From NCBI GenBank assembly GCA_023014335.1, contig JAECYW010000003.1:1178001-1242000 (forward strand): a DNA stretch of 64,000 bases, written 5' to 3'. The translations under genes were made by a program, and so were the position numbers. The notes below the pieces were generated by a model. That model was not told the DNA's origin. It searched no databases and saw only the letters and a program-made list of their open reading frames with translations. Position 1 is the stretch's first letter. Each line of letters starts with the position of its first letter. Below, in pieces: positions 37,920 through 49,998 of this stretch. This DNA comes from Galerina marginata. Lineage: Eukaryota; Basidiomycota; Agaricomycetes; Agaricales; Galerinaceae.

Positions 37920-38491
37920 ATGAAGGCGACGACCACGTTGACTATACTTGCTTCCCTCATAACTGCTGCTTTTCCGTCAGCTATCCCCATTATACTCGAC
38001 CTTCAAAATACCTCGGCCCAAAACCATACCGCCGCAGTAGTATCACTCCTCCATTCCCTGGCACAGGAGTATCCAACGCTGTCATTGGAGACTTCGTTTG
38101 CCTGGTTCACATATTCGTGTCTGTGTTGGCTCGCTAACTCCGGTCCACGGTAGTCTGATTCAGATATTTACGCCGATGTAGTCGACCTCATTTCCAGCAT
38201 CAAAAACGCAACGACCTCTGTAGATTCGGTGTTAAGGACTTGTCCGCTTCTGAGTTTTATTGGCACCTGATACTAATGCCTACGTAGGGTCTCCGAAAAC
38301 CGATAGGCGAGGTTGAAACAAGTGCGATTCAGACCGCCATTCAGAACATTATAAATGCCTTGAAGTTGAAGGTGTCCGTCAGCGCACAAGATGCGGTGGC
38401 AGCTCAGCAATTCATAGAATTGTCACTGCGGTACAATAATTTGAATCAGATTCAGATTGTTCTGCCCAAGACAATTTTCTATCGCTAGATA
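37920..38491 (+). CDS. Small secreted protein, HsbA-like (tentative)
   Basis: Starts MKATTTLTILASLITAAFPS, a signal peptide, then LDLQNTSAQNHTAAVVSLLH and LAQEYPTLSLETSFA. After an intron (about 38110-38160) it continues DIYADVVDLISSIKNATTSV, and after a second intron PIGEVETSAIQTAIQNIINA, AAQQFIELSLRYNNL and TAG at 38489-38491. Ala/Ser/Thr-rich amphipathic helices and length recall hydrophobic surface-binding protein A, which is secreted and binds hydrophobic surfaces, but the match is loose. The stop lies five bases from the convergent GH12 stop. Exon joins are uncertain; a damaged copy is possible. Confidence 0.4.
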
Positions 38492-38496
38492 TCTCA

Positions 38497-39557
38497 GTTG
38501 ATAACCATACTGTATGCCGACCTGTATGGAATTACTCAATCAATGATTCGACATGAAATGACAGTCAGCCTTACGATGTCAATGTCGCACTTCCTGATGT
38601 GGCTTCAGTTCCTCCTTGGGCAGTCTTCAAGTACTGAGAGGTGCTAACGCCTTGGTGGGCGGTCAAATACTATTGCAATCGTCATGAGCGTGTTTATCTC
38701 GGCGCCTAAGAATATGATTTTGGCTCACCTTAAGGAATTCGTTCAAGTCACCGCTGAAGCTGGTAATCCAGGCGCCGTTTGATGGCAAGAAGGAGAAGAC
38801 GGTAGTTGATCCATTAGGACCTTTGTACAGGTTCCTGTAGAGAAGGCATCAACTCCATCGTGAGTATTCTACGGGAGGACCATTGCTTACCAAGTATGCC
38901 CCGCAAGCGCGATGTTAGTTGCCACGGGATTGGCACCATTGGCACCATACGAAGAGGAAATCGGACCGACGTTGATGTTAGCAAGCCAGACCATTATCTC
39001 GTTGACGTTATTGCCTCCTGCACTATTTGAGGTGAACAAGTCGTATGCAACGTCTGCCTTGACAGTTCCGGTCGAGGATTGCGACCAGTTCCACACAACC
39101 TTGAATAGGGTAAGTAAGTTCAATCTCTGAAGGAATAGTAAATAGCTAAAGGAAGATGAGTAACTTACGGGTATACTCTTGATAGCAGAAAGTTGCTTGT
39201 TCAAGCCATTGTTGAGCTGGATGTCGGTGTAGGTCTTTACGCCATTGGAATTTCCACCGGACCACTTCCACGTCGTCTTCCACGCGATTGTGTTGCCGTT
39301 GAGAGAAGTCAGGGAAGCGCAATCAGATCCAGAGGCGCCACTTATGCCCCACTGGTCAAGGTTAAGGGAGTACGGCCCAGCTGTAACTGAGTCCCAAGTA
39401 CCTGTTGATCACCCCTTCTCAATGAAAACACATAAACCGATAAAAGGGATTACGTACCGCAGTGCGACGAAGTATCGATGTTAGCAACTTCACTAACGGG
39501 TGCTGCTACGACGAAGGGAAGCAAAGAGGCGAAGAACAATAACCTTGGCGAGATCAT
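38497..39557 (-). CDS. GH12 endoglucanase/xyloglucanase
   Basis: Secreted glycoside hydrolase family 12 enzyme of about 245 residues that cleaves beta-1,4-glucan or xyloglucan. The start MISPRLLFFASLLPFVVAAP is a signal peptide. Exons then give GTWDSVTAGPYSLNLDQWGI, NTIAWKTTWKWSGGNSNGVK, TVWNWSQSSTGTVKADVAYD and NNVNEIMVWLANINVGPIS. The Glu of NEIMVW is the expected nucleophile. Next are NLYKGPNGSTTVFSFLPSN, FSGDLNEFLK and YLKTAQGGTEATSGSATLT, where the Glu of GTEATSG is the expected acid/base. The end SAYSMVIN has TGA at 38497-38499. Five introns, all GT-AG, no defect. No CBM is present. A TATA box lies upstream. Family and catalytic residues are secure; xyloglucan versus cellulose preference is not. 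Confidence 0.93.
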
Positions 39558-41231
39558 TGCGATTTAGACCAGATGAAAAAACCCTTGGGCTGCGACTGAC
39601 GATTTTGCGACGTATAATATATGTTTATATAGTTTTGGTTTCTAAGCTGGAGAAAAATGGCCTTGGAATTTTATCCGTGCTCATAATCTCGGAATTGCAA
39701 AGTAAGCACCTGCCATTGCCAGGAAACGAAAATGAAGCACTCACCAACTCGATCCGAAACGGACCGGAAGCAATGAGGCTAAAAAAAAGAAAATGCGGTC
39801 ATTCGGCACCGTCATGCGCACGGATGATCATGCAACCGGCGCAACTGGGCCTCGGAATCGAAGAAGAACCATCGTTTTGAAATGGGACGAGATGGGGTGT
39901 TGTTTAGACTTCTATTAATATTATATACATTGGAGCGTTCCATGTCGGAGAACGGCGCCCTGGTTCAATATGTGATGGAGTAGGCAGAGCTAGCATCCGA
40001 GGTTTTGGCAAGTACGGAAGAAGCCTGTCTTGAATGGCAAGAACTAGGACACCCTTGGGACGCATGACCTTAACGCTGCCTAGATTTTTTTGGCTATTCA
40101 ACCCGGGTGCTATGGTGGCTTTGCGTCATCGGTCTGAAAGTTAATTGAGAGGAAAGTTCGGCGCGCGTCGACAGTGGCGAGAATTAGTCGGAAAATACAT
40201 GAAACTCACGAGGTACTTACGAAGAAATATGGTGCGATCACGCACAAAGTTGGGAAATCAGCTCCAGAATTTATCTGCCAAATTTCCTCCAGGGTCCAGG
40301 TGGTTACATATCAAGTATGACCAGAGAGAGGAGGGGTTCAGACCAGGTCGGCGCGGTATCAGTGGCCGATAGGGTAGAAGCACCGTCAGCGCTGCAGGGG
40401 TCGAAGGCGAAGGGATCCACTCGAGTACTCGAGTATCGTAACCAAAAGCATTAAGAGCGGCAGTGTTGATCTAGCCAAAATATTCAGACAATGAAGCCGT
40501 TATCGTGGTGGCCGACAAAGTAGGATCGCCGTCCCGATGCTAGATAACGCCAATAAAGCTGAATCCGTTCGAGTTAGACTTGTATTGACTGTGGGTCAGG
40601 CCTAGGTTTGTCGACAGTCATCCACGAACTAGTTGATGGCAGTGTGAGGAGAAGATGTAGCAGTGCGTGGTCCAGCTTTTTCGGTCATAGGTCACCCCAG
40701 AATTCAGCCTTCATATTATCCGGTCGAAGCGTCTAACAGATCGTGCGGTATAATGTCGAGGCGCCATGGGCGGTGTGATGGGGTGAAAAAAAAGATCCAA
40801 GTTCTGGCTCCGACAGGTCTCGACAGGTCCGTGCCGACACCCGATGGGCTCATTACCAACTCCCAAGCAACTCCCATCTGCGAACTCCGTGGTCATTTTC
40901 TACGCCGACTCGAGGCCCTTCTGTGCTCGACTCAATATCCCTCACGGTGTCCCAGTCCACTCGATGGTGGCCAGTTTTACTCAATGAAATTTTGACAAAT
41001 GATGGCCCATGGGTGTTAATTGGACCAACCTGACATGCTAGGACAAGTTCGACTGTGACCTTGTTTGTCGGAGGCTCTTGAAGGGGGTACGGGCTAAGCT
41101 TTGAAGCTGTGTGTGGTATAATGACTTCGGGGATTTATCATCAAGCCGTTCTTAATTCCAGTAAACTGGGTCTGGTTGATCGCGAAATTTTGGAAACGAC
41201 GTCAGCCAGTTAGCCTCTCCTATAACTTCAA
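39558..41231. other. Intergenic region, 1.7 kb
   Basis: The left edge is the GH12 promoter. The rest has no recognisable gene; ORFs at 39500-39880, 40145-40372 and 40663-40995 lack family resemblance. Confidence 0.4.
39624..39632 (-). promoter_or_regulatory. TATA box of the GH12 gene
   Basis: CTATATAAA on the minus strand, about 70 bases upstream of the ATG at 39557. Confidence 0.6.
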
Positions 41232-41429
41232 ATGCCAGTATTTGCACTGACGGCTGGATCTCTAGGGGACATAAATGCCACGGCTGGTTTAGTTGCTCCA
41301 ATCATACAACTTTTTTACGACAATAGAAACGTATCGATATCGAAGGAATGCGACACTCTTTCCACAGAGCTACGATCCTTGCAACATGCGGCCATTGCTA
41401 CTAGGTTCAGACTGGGAAGCTCGAGGTAA
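41232..41429 (+). pseudogene. N-terminal fragment of a large Agaricomycete protein family
   Basis: MPVFALTAGSLGDINATAGL and the following LVAPIIQLFYDNRNVSISKE, LSTELRSLQHAA match the helical leader that begins large Agaricomycete proteins of unknown function; in those the text continues for hundreds of residues. Here the frame stops after 65 residues and I could not find a convincing next exon; a GT at 41426 exists but leads nowhere clear. Either a truncated copy or a small stand-alone leader protein. Confidence 0.4.
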
Positions 41430-41838
41430 TTATGAACCGGGGTAATTATTGAACGTTCTGTCAGGCCAAATTCTCTATGGCGCTTTTTGGAGGAGGCAAA
41501 AGGTCTGAGAACATCGATGATCATTTTGCAATGCTACATTTTTTTCACATCATCTCTATTTTAGTCTCTGCATTCCGTGCACGTCGTTCTCCTTCCCGGA
41601 GAATTCTTGCTATGACCTGCTCTTTTTGATGCTGGCAAAATCTCCCAAGATGGACAAACTTTCACCACACGTCTTGAAAAGTGACAAGTCGAACAGCACC
41701 CGACTGGCAAGACATGCTATGCACCAAGACTCAAAAGATGAGCTCTTTGAAGCATAGACTTTTGGTATCTCTTACCAAATCTACTTCCAACTGACTTTCC
41801 AAGGAGCGACACTCGACTCTCGGTGAACAGTTGGTACA

Positions 41839-43094
41839 ATGTCGCAAAGTTTGACTGGGAGTCACCACACACAGGTTAGTCCTTCAAATGTATAAATCGA
41901 TAATTGATACGGGCACGAGACCTCATCCCTCGGGTAGGACTCATTGCAACCTCGAGGCTACAATCGAAGCCACGGCAACACAACTCAACCGACACCGGAA
42001 AGAAGGGGTTTGCAATCTTCGTTTGCGTCGAGTCCGCTCAATTCTTCAAGGTATGGACGTTGTCGACATGCCCATTGGTTGGTTAGAAGTACTGAACGTT
42101 GCTGAAGAGGCAGTGGCAGTGGCCATAAGGCTTCAATCCTTGGGTCTTCAAGAGGGGGCGTCGAAATCCATGATGGGCACTTCAGCAACACGAAGGGCCA
42201 TCATTTCCACGTTACCAACGGAAATGTTACAATTAATGGTAGCGCGCGTAGGTCTTTTCTTATTCCGGCGTCATTATTTATTGAGGGTTTATCTTCAGCA
42301 GGTGATCGGCGCACTACCACCAAAAGTTACATGCAGCAGATGCAGAAGCAGTCATCGATGGGCTCCGGGACACAAGATGGAGACAATGCAAAGCCTGCAA
42401 CAAGCATAAAGACTGTATGTAAATTTTTCTTTATTTTGCTATGCACTGTCAAATGCATTTATCCTCATAGCCGTCAACGCCAGGTGGGACCGAGTACGAT
42501 TACTCCCCAGAAGCTTATGAGCGATATCAAGAGAAGCAAGAAGAAGTGTCCAACTTGAAATGGGTCGGCGGTATCCAGCAATACAAGCCAGTTAATCCGT
42601 TATTACCAATCCCGGAAGAGAAGCACCAAACGTCCCAACAATCTTTGCATTACCATCACCACTATCACCCTATTTTCTATGTCGCCAACCAAAGCGGAAT
42701 GTATCCGACATATTCAGGACATAGCTGGAGTGGAAGTCATCATACTTACCTTCGAAACGGATTGGTCGTGCCGGCCGTTATGACTGGTTCGCAGACCTAT
42801 ATTGGCCAACCTGCACAGCAGTACGTCTATCCACGTCTTGCAGCTCCACCAGCGGTGCCAGCGCAAGAACACCACAGCTCGCGTTCGCAATCACAGTACA
42901 AGTCCGCTGTACGTTGGGCGAGTTCCTCGAAATCTTCTGGGACTCATTCCTCTCAGCACCAGTCAGTCCAGACCTCATCAAATCGGGGTGTGGTTGTCGT
43001 AAAATCAGGCAGAAATAACGTAGTTGGTCCAGGTCCATCTCCTGTGCAAATGCCGCGAACTATGGTGATCATTAGGAGGAAGAGGGGTCATTAA
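41839..43094 (+). CDS. Unknown protein with short Agaricomycete HGxF-type repeat module
   Basis: The first exon is probably MSQSLTGSHHTQ; the join to the next part is unclear. A middle exon reads GSGSGHKASILGSS then GGVEIHDGHFSNTKGHHFHV and TNGNVTIN, a short motif that in mushrooms often precedes NACHT-like domains. Then GDRRTTTKSYMQQMQKQSSM, an intron, TEYDYSPEAYERYQEKQEEV and NLKWVGGIQQYKPVNPLLPI. The C-terminal half is low complexity, rich in His, Ser, Gln and Tyr (SLHYHHHYHPIFYVANQSGM), and ends in a basic tail MVIIRRKRGH with TAA at 43092-43094. No NACHT or other catalytic domain follows. Function unknown. Confidence 0.55.
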
Positions 43095-43200
43095 GCAGAT
43101 ATTTTTGCACAATTTTGACACTTAAATACCATAAAGACTTTTCAAGTAGTCAGTCGTTTACTCTTTAGAGCTTAAGCGCTCTATTTCTCCCGACAAACGC

Positions 43201-43222
43201 CGATCAGCGCCCGATCAGCGCC
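43201..43222. repeat. Perfect 11-base tandem duplication
   Basis: CGATCAGCGCC occurs twice head to tail, between the convergent ends of two genes. A near-palindrome AGAGCTTAAGCGCTCT lies just to its left at about 43167-43182. Confidence 0.7.
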
Positions 43223-43326
43223 AATCAATTCAAGGTGACAAACAAGAGGACCAGCCAGTGACAACCTGCGCACTTTGTTCACGACAAGTCCATTCACCAA
43301 TATAACCTTCATACAGTATAATTAGT

Positions 43327-45041
43327 TTACAAAGGCTCGTTCAGCTGCAAAGTGTCAGTGTGGGCTGGGAATCCTAAGTTAGTTACAACGCCTCCTGCGT
43401 TCCCCTCTCCAAATAGAAAGGATTGATTATTATCCCAGCTTTTATTCAGAGACACTCTCGCCTATATATTAAAACGGTCAGCCGCCGTAGGCGGTGATGC
43501 AGAGAATATCGGAGAAACCGATATACTTACATTCAGCGTGCACATTAATGTTATGGCGTATATCTTCACCAGCGTAACATCGAATATAAAATTCCTGAAT
43601 CGACATTTGGTGGGTTATTGCTCTTGGTACAAATTGAAATCACATACAGGGCGAAGTGCTGTACCCAATCAACTGTTAGGAAAAATAATAACCGAAAGTC
43701 GTCCAAACTGACTTACTGGCAGGGCGAGTAACAAAATAACATCGATGATTGCAGCTAATGAACTAAGAGAAATCAAGATGAGAATGACGCCAAACAGATA
43801 GACAGGCCTACGTCGTAATACCAGTCTCGATGGTGCCTGTATGGCTATCAGGAAGCGCAGAAAAGGTATGCAACGAAGGTGAACACATACACACTATAAT
43901 ATTCTGGATGACCTTGTCTGAAGCTGAAAGACCAGTCTTCCTCCGCGACTGGGCGTCCATTTGAATCAAACGGGTATGGAGACAAGGTGCAGAGAGAAAT
44001 ACCAGGATGATTACAAGTGATCCAGTCATCAGAATGTCGGCAGCGGCGAAGGAGAAAAGCCATAAATATACAGCTGGGTATGCCCGTGGTGAGTTCGCAT
44101 AAGTATGGAGTTCTGAAAGTTTGATCCCTGTCCAAATACCTCCACCTAAACGAACATGTGGAGCGCTGAGCATAGTATCTCTATACAAAACCTAGCGAAG
44201 CGACTTTACCTGCAGACATAACAGAAAAGCCGCAGATGAGGCTAGAGATCCAGAAAATCTTTTGGATGCGCCAAATTCGCCAGGCAATAAAGATTTGTAT
44301 AGGAGTACAGATCAAGACCTACAATTCCGGCGTTAGGCTGGGACGGATCGTAAAGTATGGAAACTGGCTCCCACCATTAGGATCGACTCTGTGAGTCGCT
44401 GGAGTTCAGCTCTAAATGATCGGAACAATTATTAAATAGAATGCACCTGCCGGGAGTGCTGCCAGAAAAAAAACGAGGGTTATTGCAAGTTTTCAAGCTC
44501 TGAACTTCATGGAACATACTCGTTGGAAAATCATAGAATACAGACTTGTTTCCTGGACCAGGCAGAATTGCTTTCAGTTCCAGCAAGCAGCAAAAAGCTT
44601 GGATTTATAAAGCGCACCAAAATGGATGACTAGTGGTTCATACACTTGATACATTATGAGGGCAGTGTGGATAGTTTCCATTAAGACGAGGTAAAAAACC
44701 TGTTGGAATCTCGTGAATCATTGGCTTTATCGATAAGACGGAGCTGCTCACCAAGCCTCGAACAATCCATATATCCCTAAGAAATAGTAATGAACCCGAC
44801 AATCACCAAACAAAGTTGAGCTTACTTTTTGTACGTGAGGTAATAATTGTACGCCTGCAATACGAAAATCTATGCGAAGGATCAGCCACCATACTTGAAA
44901 CAAGGTCATCCAAGCTCACCCCGTACAGAATGAGACTGCAAAAGACACCGACTAACATTGGACCATATCTCCATCGTCGGCCTCAACATGTGTTTTGAAA
45001 GAGAAGAATAGAAAGGCTCACATTTTCTGAATCTGATCCAT
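43327..45041 (-). CDS. Multi-pass membrane protein, DUF6534-type (copy 2)
   Basis: Paralogue of the gene at 5165-7092. The spliced start MDQIQKIYGPMLVGVFCSLI gives LYG, then AYNYYLTYKK, DIWIVRGL, VFYLVLMETIHTALIMYQ and VYEPLVIHFG. A loop AILPGPGNKSVFYDFPT follows, then VLICTPIQIFIAWRIWRIQK, GGGIWTGIKLSELHTYANS, YPAVYLWLFSFAAADILMTG, SRRKTGLSASDKVIQNII, ETGITT, SLAAIIDVILLLALP, NFIFDVTLVKIYAITLMCTL and a polar tail from ARVSLNKSWDNNQ. TAA is at 43327-43329. At least eleven introns, some exons under 30 bases. Function unknown; family proteins have about seven helices and are hugely expanded in mushrooms. A TATA box lies 100 bases upstream. An in-frame ATG at 45086 is an alternative start. Confidence 0.75.
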
Positions 45042-48000
45042 ATCTACACTGGTGGTGGAGGATCCCAAATTAACGTACAATCGCATCACTAGAGGAGCGA
45101 TTTGGAGAACTTGATGATGTTCTCGAGCTTTTTAGCCCAAATATATATAGGCCGACCCGGTTGTGACGCTTCCCCAGATAGGCGTGGTTCTGTGGTGATA
45201 GATGGTGGCCTTGCTTTGACGAAAGTTAGTAACGGGCGCTCGGCGCTTCCGGCTCCGGTCAAACACGGAGGTTGATAGGCGTCAGCGAAACATCGGCCAC
45301 TCCGTGACCGGAAACCTGAAAAGGCAACTTCGTATGTAAATGGTAGAATGGATGATGGTCGGTGAGAGGCATGAAAGACAGGAGCTGTAAGCTTTCACGT
45401 TTCCGAGAGTCCATCCGCCTCAGGGATCGTCTGAGGTGGGTGAAACAGAAAATTAAATACTCAACTAATGGACTTAGAGTACATATTTTCCTTCATTCTT
45501 TCTCAGAGACGCCGAAATTTGCCGTTCTCACTTACTCTTTCGACCTCTTCCTTTAATAGAATGTCATTCTGGCTTACGGTGCATTGGAAATACTCGAGTA
45601 TCTTTCGTGAGCAATCCTTCGTAAAATTTGAATTACAGAGGCCTCCATGTATCTGGCGAAAACAATCAGTTATGACATCCGTTGACAAGTGTTTTACCTA
45701 CCACAAATTTTCGCAGAGGGCTTCGCTCTACTTATTATTGAGTCCACCCGGTTGACACGATGAGTTCGAAGCATGAGAGAAAGAGGGCTATCGAAAGGGC
45801 ATATTATCGTTATGTTACTTAATGGCTGTACATCTGTGTAGTTTCAGGAAGACCGCATACCTTGACCAAACCTTGACCAGAATCGTTCAATCGTTGGCAA
45901 AAGTTGGCAACCGCTGGAGTGGATTGTATTGATAGTTGTTGACTCATATTTCGATGACAACTTTCTGACAAATGTAAACACAGTCTGGGCATTTTCTCCT
46001 TCGTCCCGTACCATCACGATTCAAATATTCACCAACCAAAATCGCTTCCAGTTACCCTGGCTCCAACGCGTTACAAACCAGAAATGGGCTCGGTGGACCG
46101 AACTGGATAGGACCTCCCAACATGGGTCGTAGCTCGAGAGAATGAGGCACAAATGAGGCAGGCTATTGCAAAACATAGCGTTTCCAATAGACAGTTTGAA
46201 CATAGCAAGAGGCCTAAGAACTGCGTAGTATTGACAGTAAGCCGCTTTCGCCTCTCAAAACAAGGCGTTACCGACTTACAGCCGTCGAAGCCCTATACAC
46301 TAGACCTGCTGAATTGTAGTTCGTACCGGAATCGACATAGTGGAAAATATCTTAGCTCAAAGTAAAAAAAAATCTTCCAGTACTCAAGATCTCTGCTCGA
46401 AGTCGGACAATTCCTCTCCGCTGTTGGTTTCTCCTCGTTAGCCTGATTCCTCAAACTGGAATCACTTTGTTCGCCTGTGGCTTAACCACATCGTCAAATA
46501 CCAGCGACCTAGAGGAGGTCCAAAGGGGGGGGGGGTCAAAGGCATGTCCCCGGTAAAGCTATCCAACGACCCATGTACCAAAACATGACTGATAATTCAT
46601 CACAGGCTCAAATACATCTCGTACGCTAGAAGGGTGTTTTCATTCCGACCGGAGGTTCCATATGATTGATAACGTCGTGTCCGTGTTACCACCTGATGTC
46701 TCCTCATTAGTTGCGATTCTCTTTTCCAGGCCCTCTCCGCTTGGTGGGTCGTAGGCACTCGATTTCCTAAGACCCGGTTAATGATGATGAATTATCGTTC
46801 CCTTAGACCTGGTAGTAATGAGCAGTCCCGCAGTAAGTTTGCCCAATAATTTAGGACCATGGCAGTGACGATAATCTTTAGCTTTTCCCTGGAGCGGTTC
46901 ATTATTATTCCCGGAAATTTTACGGAAATCGGCGAGTAACCCAATATCCAACTTAACATCAACTGGGGAGTCGGGGACTGAGATTAGTGCGAATGGCGTT
47001 TCCGTGGCCTGGCGATCACCGGTCAGTGAAGTGCTTTTCGTTTCTTCAGAATCTCAACTGTCGAATCTCCTGACACTGTTTTCTAGCGCCGTTCGGAGTC
47101 CGTAGGACTCGATCGATTTCGAAAGGTGGCAGCTTGACCTACCTTGATCCCGGAAGATAAACACCTCCCATCGTCGCGAGAGCAGCCTGTTGCAGTCTCG
47201 GGATGTGACACCTGGCAAAGGGGCTTTCGGTCATGTAGAACGAGGAATGACAGCACTAGGACTATTGGAGGAACGGAATTCCGAGTTGACGCCGATCTGC
47301 ACTATAGCAGGAAGATCAAATGTTGAAGGTGAATGAATCAAGTTATCTGGACAACGTGATGCACTTGTACTGATCAATTGTCGACTATTTACAGGCACCA
47401 TTGTAACCGGCGGTTGCTTAACTCGGTTGACAAATGGCAAAGGGTGGTCCAGCCCTATTATTGGCTGGGCTGCATCAGGTCCTGCCAACGTTAGGGTAGC
47501 CCTAAGAGCAACCAAAGTGCGGACCAGTACGGACTGAATCCGTCCTGAGAACGTCGCAACGCTCTTCTCTTTGCCTCTTTGCTCTTTGGAGTTGACTGAA
47601 TGGATTGATGCAATCTACAGTGCTGTGCAAGTAGTGACCAGGCCGCGAATGGTGTTATGCATTCGGTCATCTACTTACTTACCTGCTTTGTTTTTAGGCT
47701 AGTATTCGGTCTACACCTCGATTTTGTAGACAGATGGTAGGCAGATGGACAACAAATAGAGCATTGATGTAATCAACACGTGTGAATAATTGTCGGGCCA
47801 GATGGACAACAGAAAATTGCGCCAATGGCAACACAGTGGCACCAGACACACCTGTCTCCTATGTAGCCGCAGTAGCTGTCGGACACCTTGATGCCCAGCT
47901 GGCACCATATCCAGGTGGCTACAGATGTCTGGTCCAGAAGCTTACATCTGTAGTCTCATGTGAACCCACAAGGCACCCATCTGTTCGCTATCTGATCAGG

Positions 48001-48150
48001 TATTTTACAATTCTTCATTTTCGTTGGAACAATGCACTGGGAGCTCACTTGGAGCACGAAAGAATGTGATTGGAGCTAATTACAACAAATGACAGCGCCC
48101 TTCACGCGAGATACTCCCTGCCAGCTAATCAATGACCTTGGACCCAACTG
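45042..48150. other. Gene-poor region, 3.1 kb
   Basis: No supported gene. ORFs are short, overlap on both strands and match nothing. It includes an 11-base G run at 46525-46535. The right end (from about 47777) may be the left terminal region of the transposon. Confidence 0.4.
45141..45149 (-). promoter_or_regulatory. TATA box of DUF6534 copy 2
   Basis: TATATATAT on the minus strand, about 100 bases upstream of the ATG at 45041. Confidence 0.55.
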
Positions 48151-49503
48151 TTAGACGCCAGCCGGACTCGGAGAGGAAGGCGGATTGGGCTCAGAACCTG
48201 TTTCACCGGTCTGAATCTCGGTGAGTGGCACACCCGCATCATTTGAATTGTCGATCGTTCTATCAACTTCATTTTGAGTCTCATTTGGAAGCATCTCTTG
48301 GGCAAGGATCTCGATGTCGAGGTCATTATGACCATGTGCTGCAACATCGTTAGTGAGGACTTTCTTGAAGAACCTGGTGTCGGATGAGCGAGAGCTGATA
48401 TACAACATTGATGGATTAACGTACCGTGTAAGCCTTTCAGGTCTCCCATCATATTTGGTTCGTAAAGCCTCGAGACGCCTGTCAACTGCCTTATAGAAGT
48501 TTTTACCTTTATTTTCAGGGTATTCTGCACGCTACAAAAAGATTCAGCAATTAATGTTTGAAAGAAGGAAGAGAACACACCAGTAATGCCAGCCGAGCGC
48601 ACAGGGGGAGTGTGACGCTAAGCGAGGTCCCCGCGACAATACTTTGTGCAAGCGTGAAAATGTGTTCGGATTCCTCCTTAGTGTCCGCGAGGCTCTTGTG
48701 GATCTGAAGAAGAATGAATAATGAAATGAAATCCTAGCAGAGACGTCAAAACACACCTTCTTTTTTATGGCTGAGCGATGTTGCGTGAGATGGTACCGGA
48801 TCCGTTCATTGAGTTTTGCAGTAGCAGCTGGGTTCGAGAACACTGCAACAGGGATGTCCCAGCGAAGGTTGCGTACAATTGTCTACTTTAAATTCAGCAA
48901 CATTAGATACAAAAGAAATAAGAGCTTACCCAGACACAACGTTCGGCAACTCCTGATTTATACGCCTTGATCTTGGGCGACAAAATCACGTATTTGCTAT
49001 ATGTTTGAATGTTAGTCTACAATTTTGGTTAGTATGTAAAGCTTGTCGGGGGCAGATTGGGTACCTCTGTGCCACTTGACGGGACCCAGGTCGACAGGTC
49101 TCGAACACGTTGATCCTGTTGGTCACGGCTTTGAAGAGCCGCGACAAAGAGTGTGACTAGCCGTTCTTCGAGAGGTAACTAAAAAAGTATCAGCTTTGTC
49201 ATGGAATATACGAAAGCTTACCTGGATAAATTCAAGAACCTCCTGAATTTGTGGCTGCTTAAGCTGTCGGGCAACTGAATGTCGACGAGCAAAGGCCACA
49301 ACATTTGAAGAACTTAAAGCTGGGGTCCTTGCAAAAGACGATGCTGAAGAGGGGCCAACAGAACTCAATGGGTTATGATCATCAGATTGAGGAACATAGC
49401 TGTCGTTTGGAGGAAATATATACGGTCCTCGAGGAGGAGTTGTCGGGTCCTCAGGTGGGGGAGAACTGAATGAAGTATCCATCAAGTCATCGAGACTCGG
49501 CAT
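48151..49503 (-). CDS. Transposon companion protein, function unknown
   Basis: Begins MPSLDDLMDTSFSSPPPEDP, a Pro/Ser-rich leader of the type found on proteins next to basidiomycete DNA transposases. Then FARRHSVARQLKQPQIQEVL joins, after an intron, LPLEERLVTLFVAALQSRDQ. Further exons give KYVILSPKIKAYKSGVAERC, NERIRYHLTQHRSAIKKK, IHKSLADTKEESEHIFTLAQ with VTLPLCARLALL, and RAEYPENKGKNFYKAVDRRL. The last exon starts SRSSDTRFFKKVL and is acidic, stop TAA at 48151-48153. The helical core is shared with a group of Agaricomycete proteins seen beside transposases (family recollection). No catalytic motif. It shares a 495-base divergent upstream region with the gene at 49999. Confidence 0.65.
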
Positions 49504-49998
49504 GGTGGGGCAACAAATCGCATGTTTGAAAAGAGGAAACCATTAAAAGGGAAAATCAAGGATGAGTGCAGAAGGAGAAGAAAGTGAAAATTGAACCGTC
49601 GGAATTTGGCACTGTTTGGGCCATATCAACAGATCCGGCAACAGGCTGAATCTTTTGGGTGTTTTGAGAGTGGGGAACATGGTCTTGGGCTACAATTTTT
49701 ACATCTCCAGAATCGCACAGATGCGCCCTATCCATTGATTTAGATTATAACAATGAGAGAACAATCCTTGTGTGCGATGTTTAGTAATTGCAAATTGTTT
49801 ATCCCTGTTTGCCTGTGCCATAGGACAACCGTGATTTTGGCTAAGTCCAATCGTCCAAGCTTTCGCCTTGAAATCACAGAACGGAAAGTATCTCCCGATG
49901 TTTTCAATATTTCCACAAGGTCTCGCACATGCTCAATGGCTTGGAATTTCTGCTGATTCTTATCTCTTTCTCTTGCCTTTTTCACCGACTCTAACGCG
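49504..49998. promoter_or_regulatory. Divergent control region of the transposon companion genes
   Basis: The 495 bases separate two start codons facing away from each other. No TATA box or operator is clear. The short ORFs in it are shadows. Confidence 0.4.

Noticed and set aside
46525..46535. Run of 11 G
   Set aside because: Isolated homopolymer; could be a sequencing artefact, and no further G-runs are nearby to form a quadruplex.
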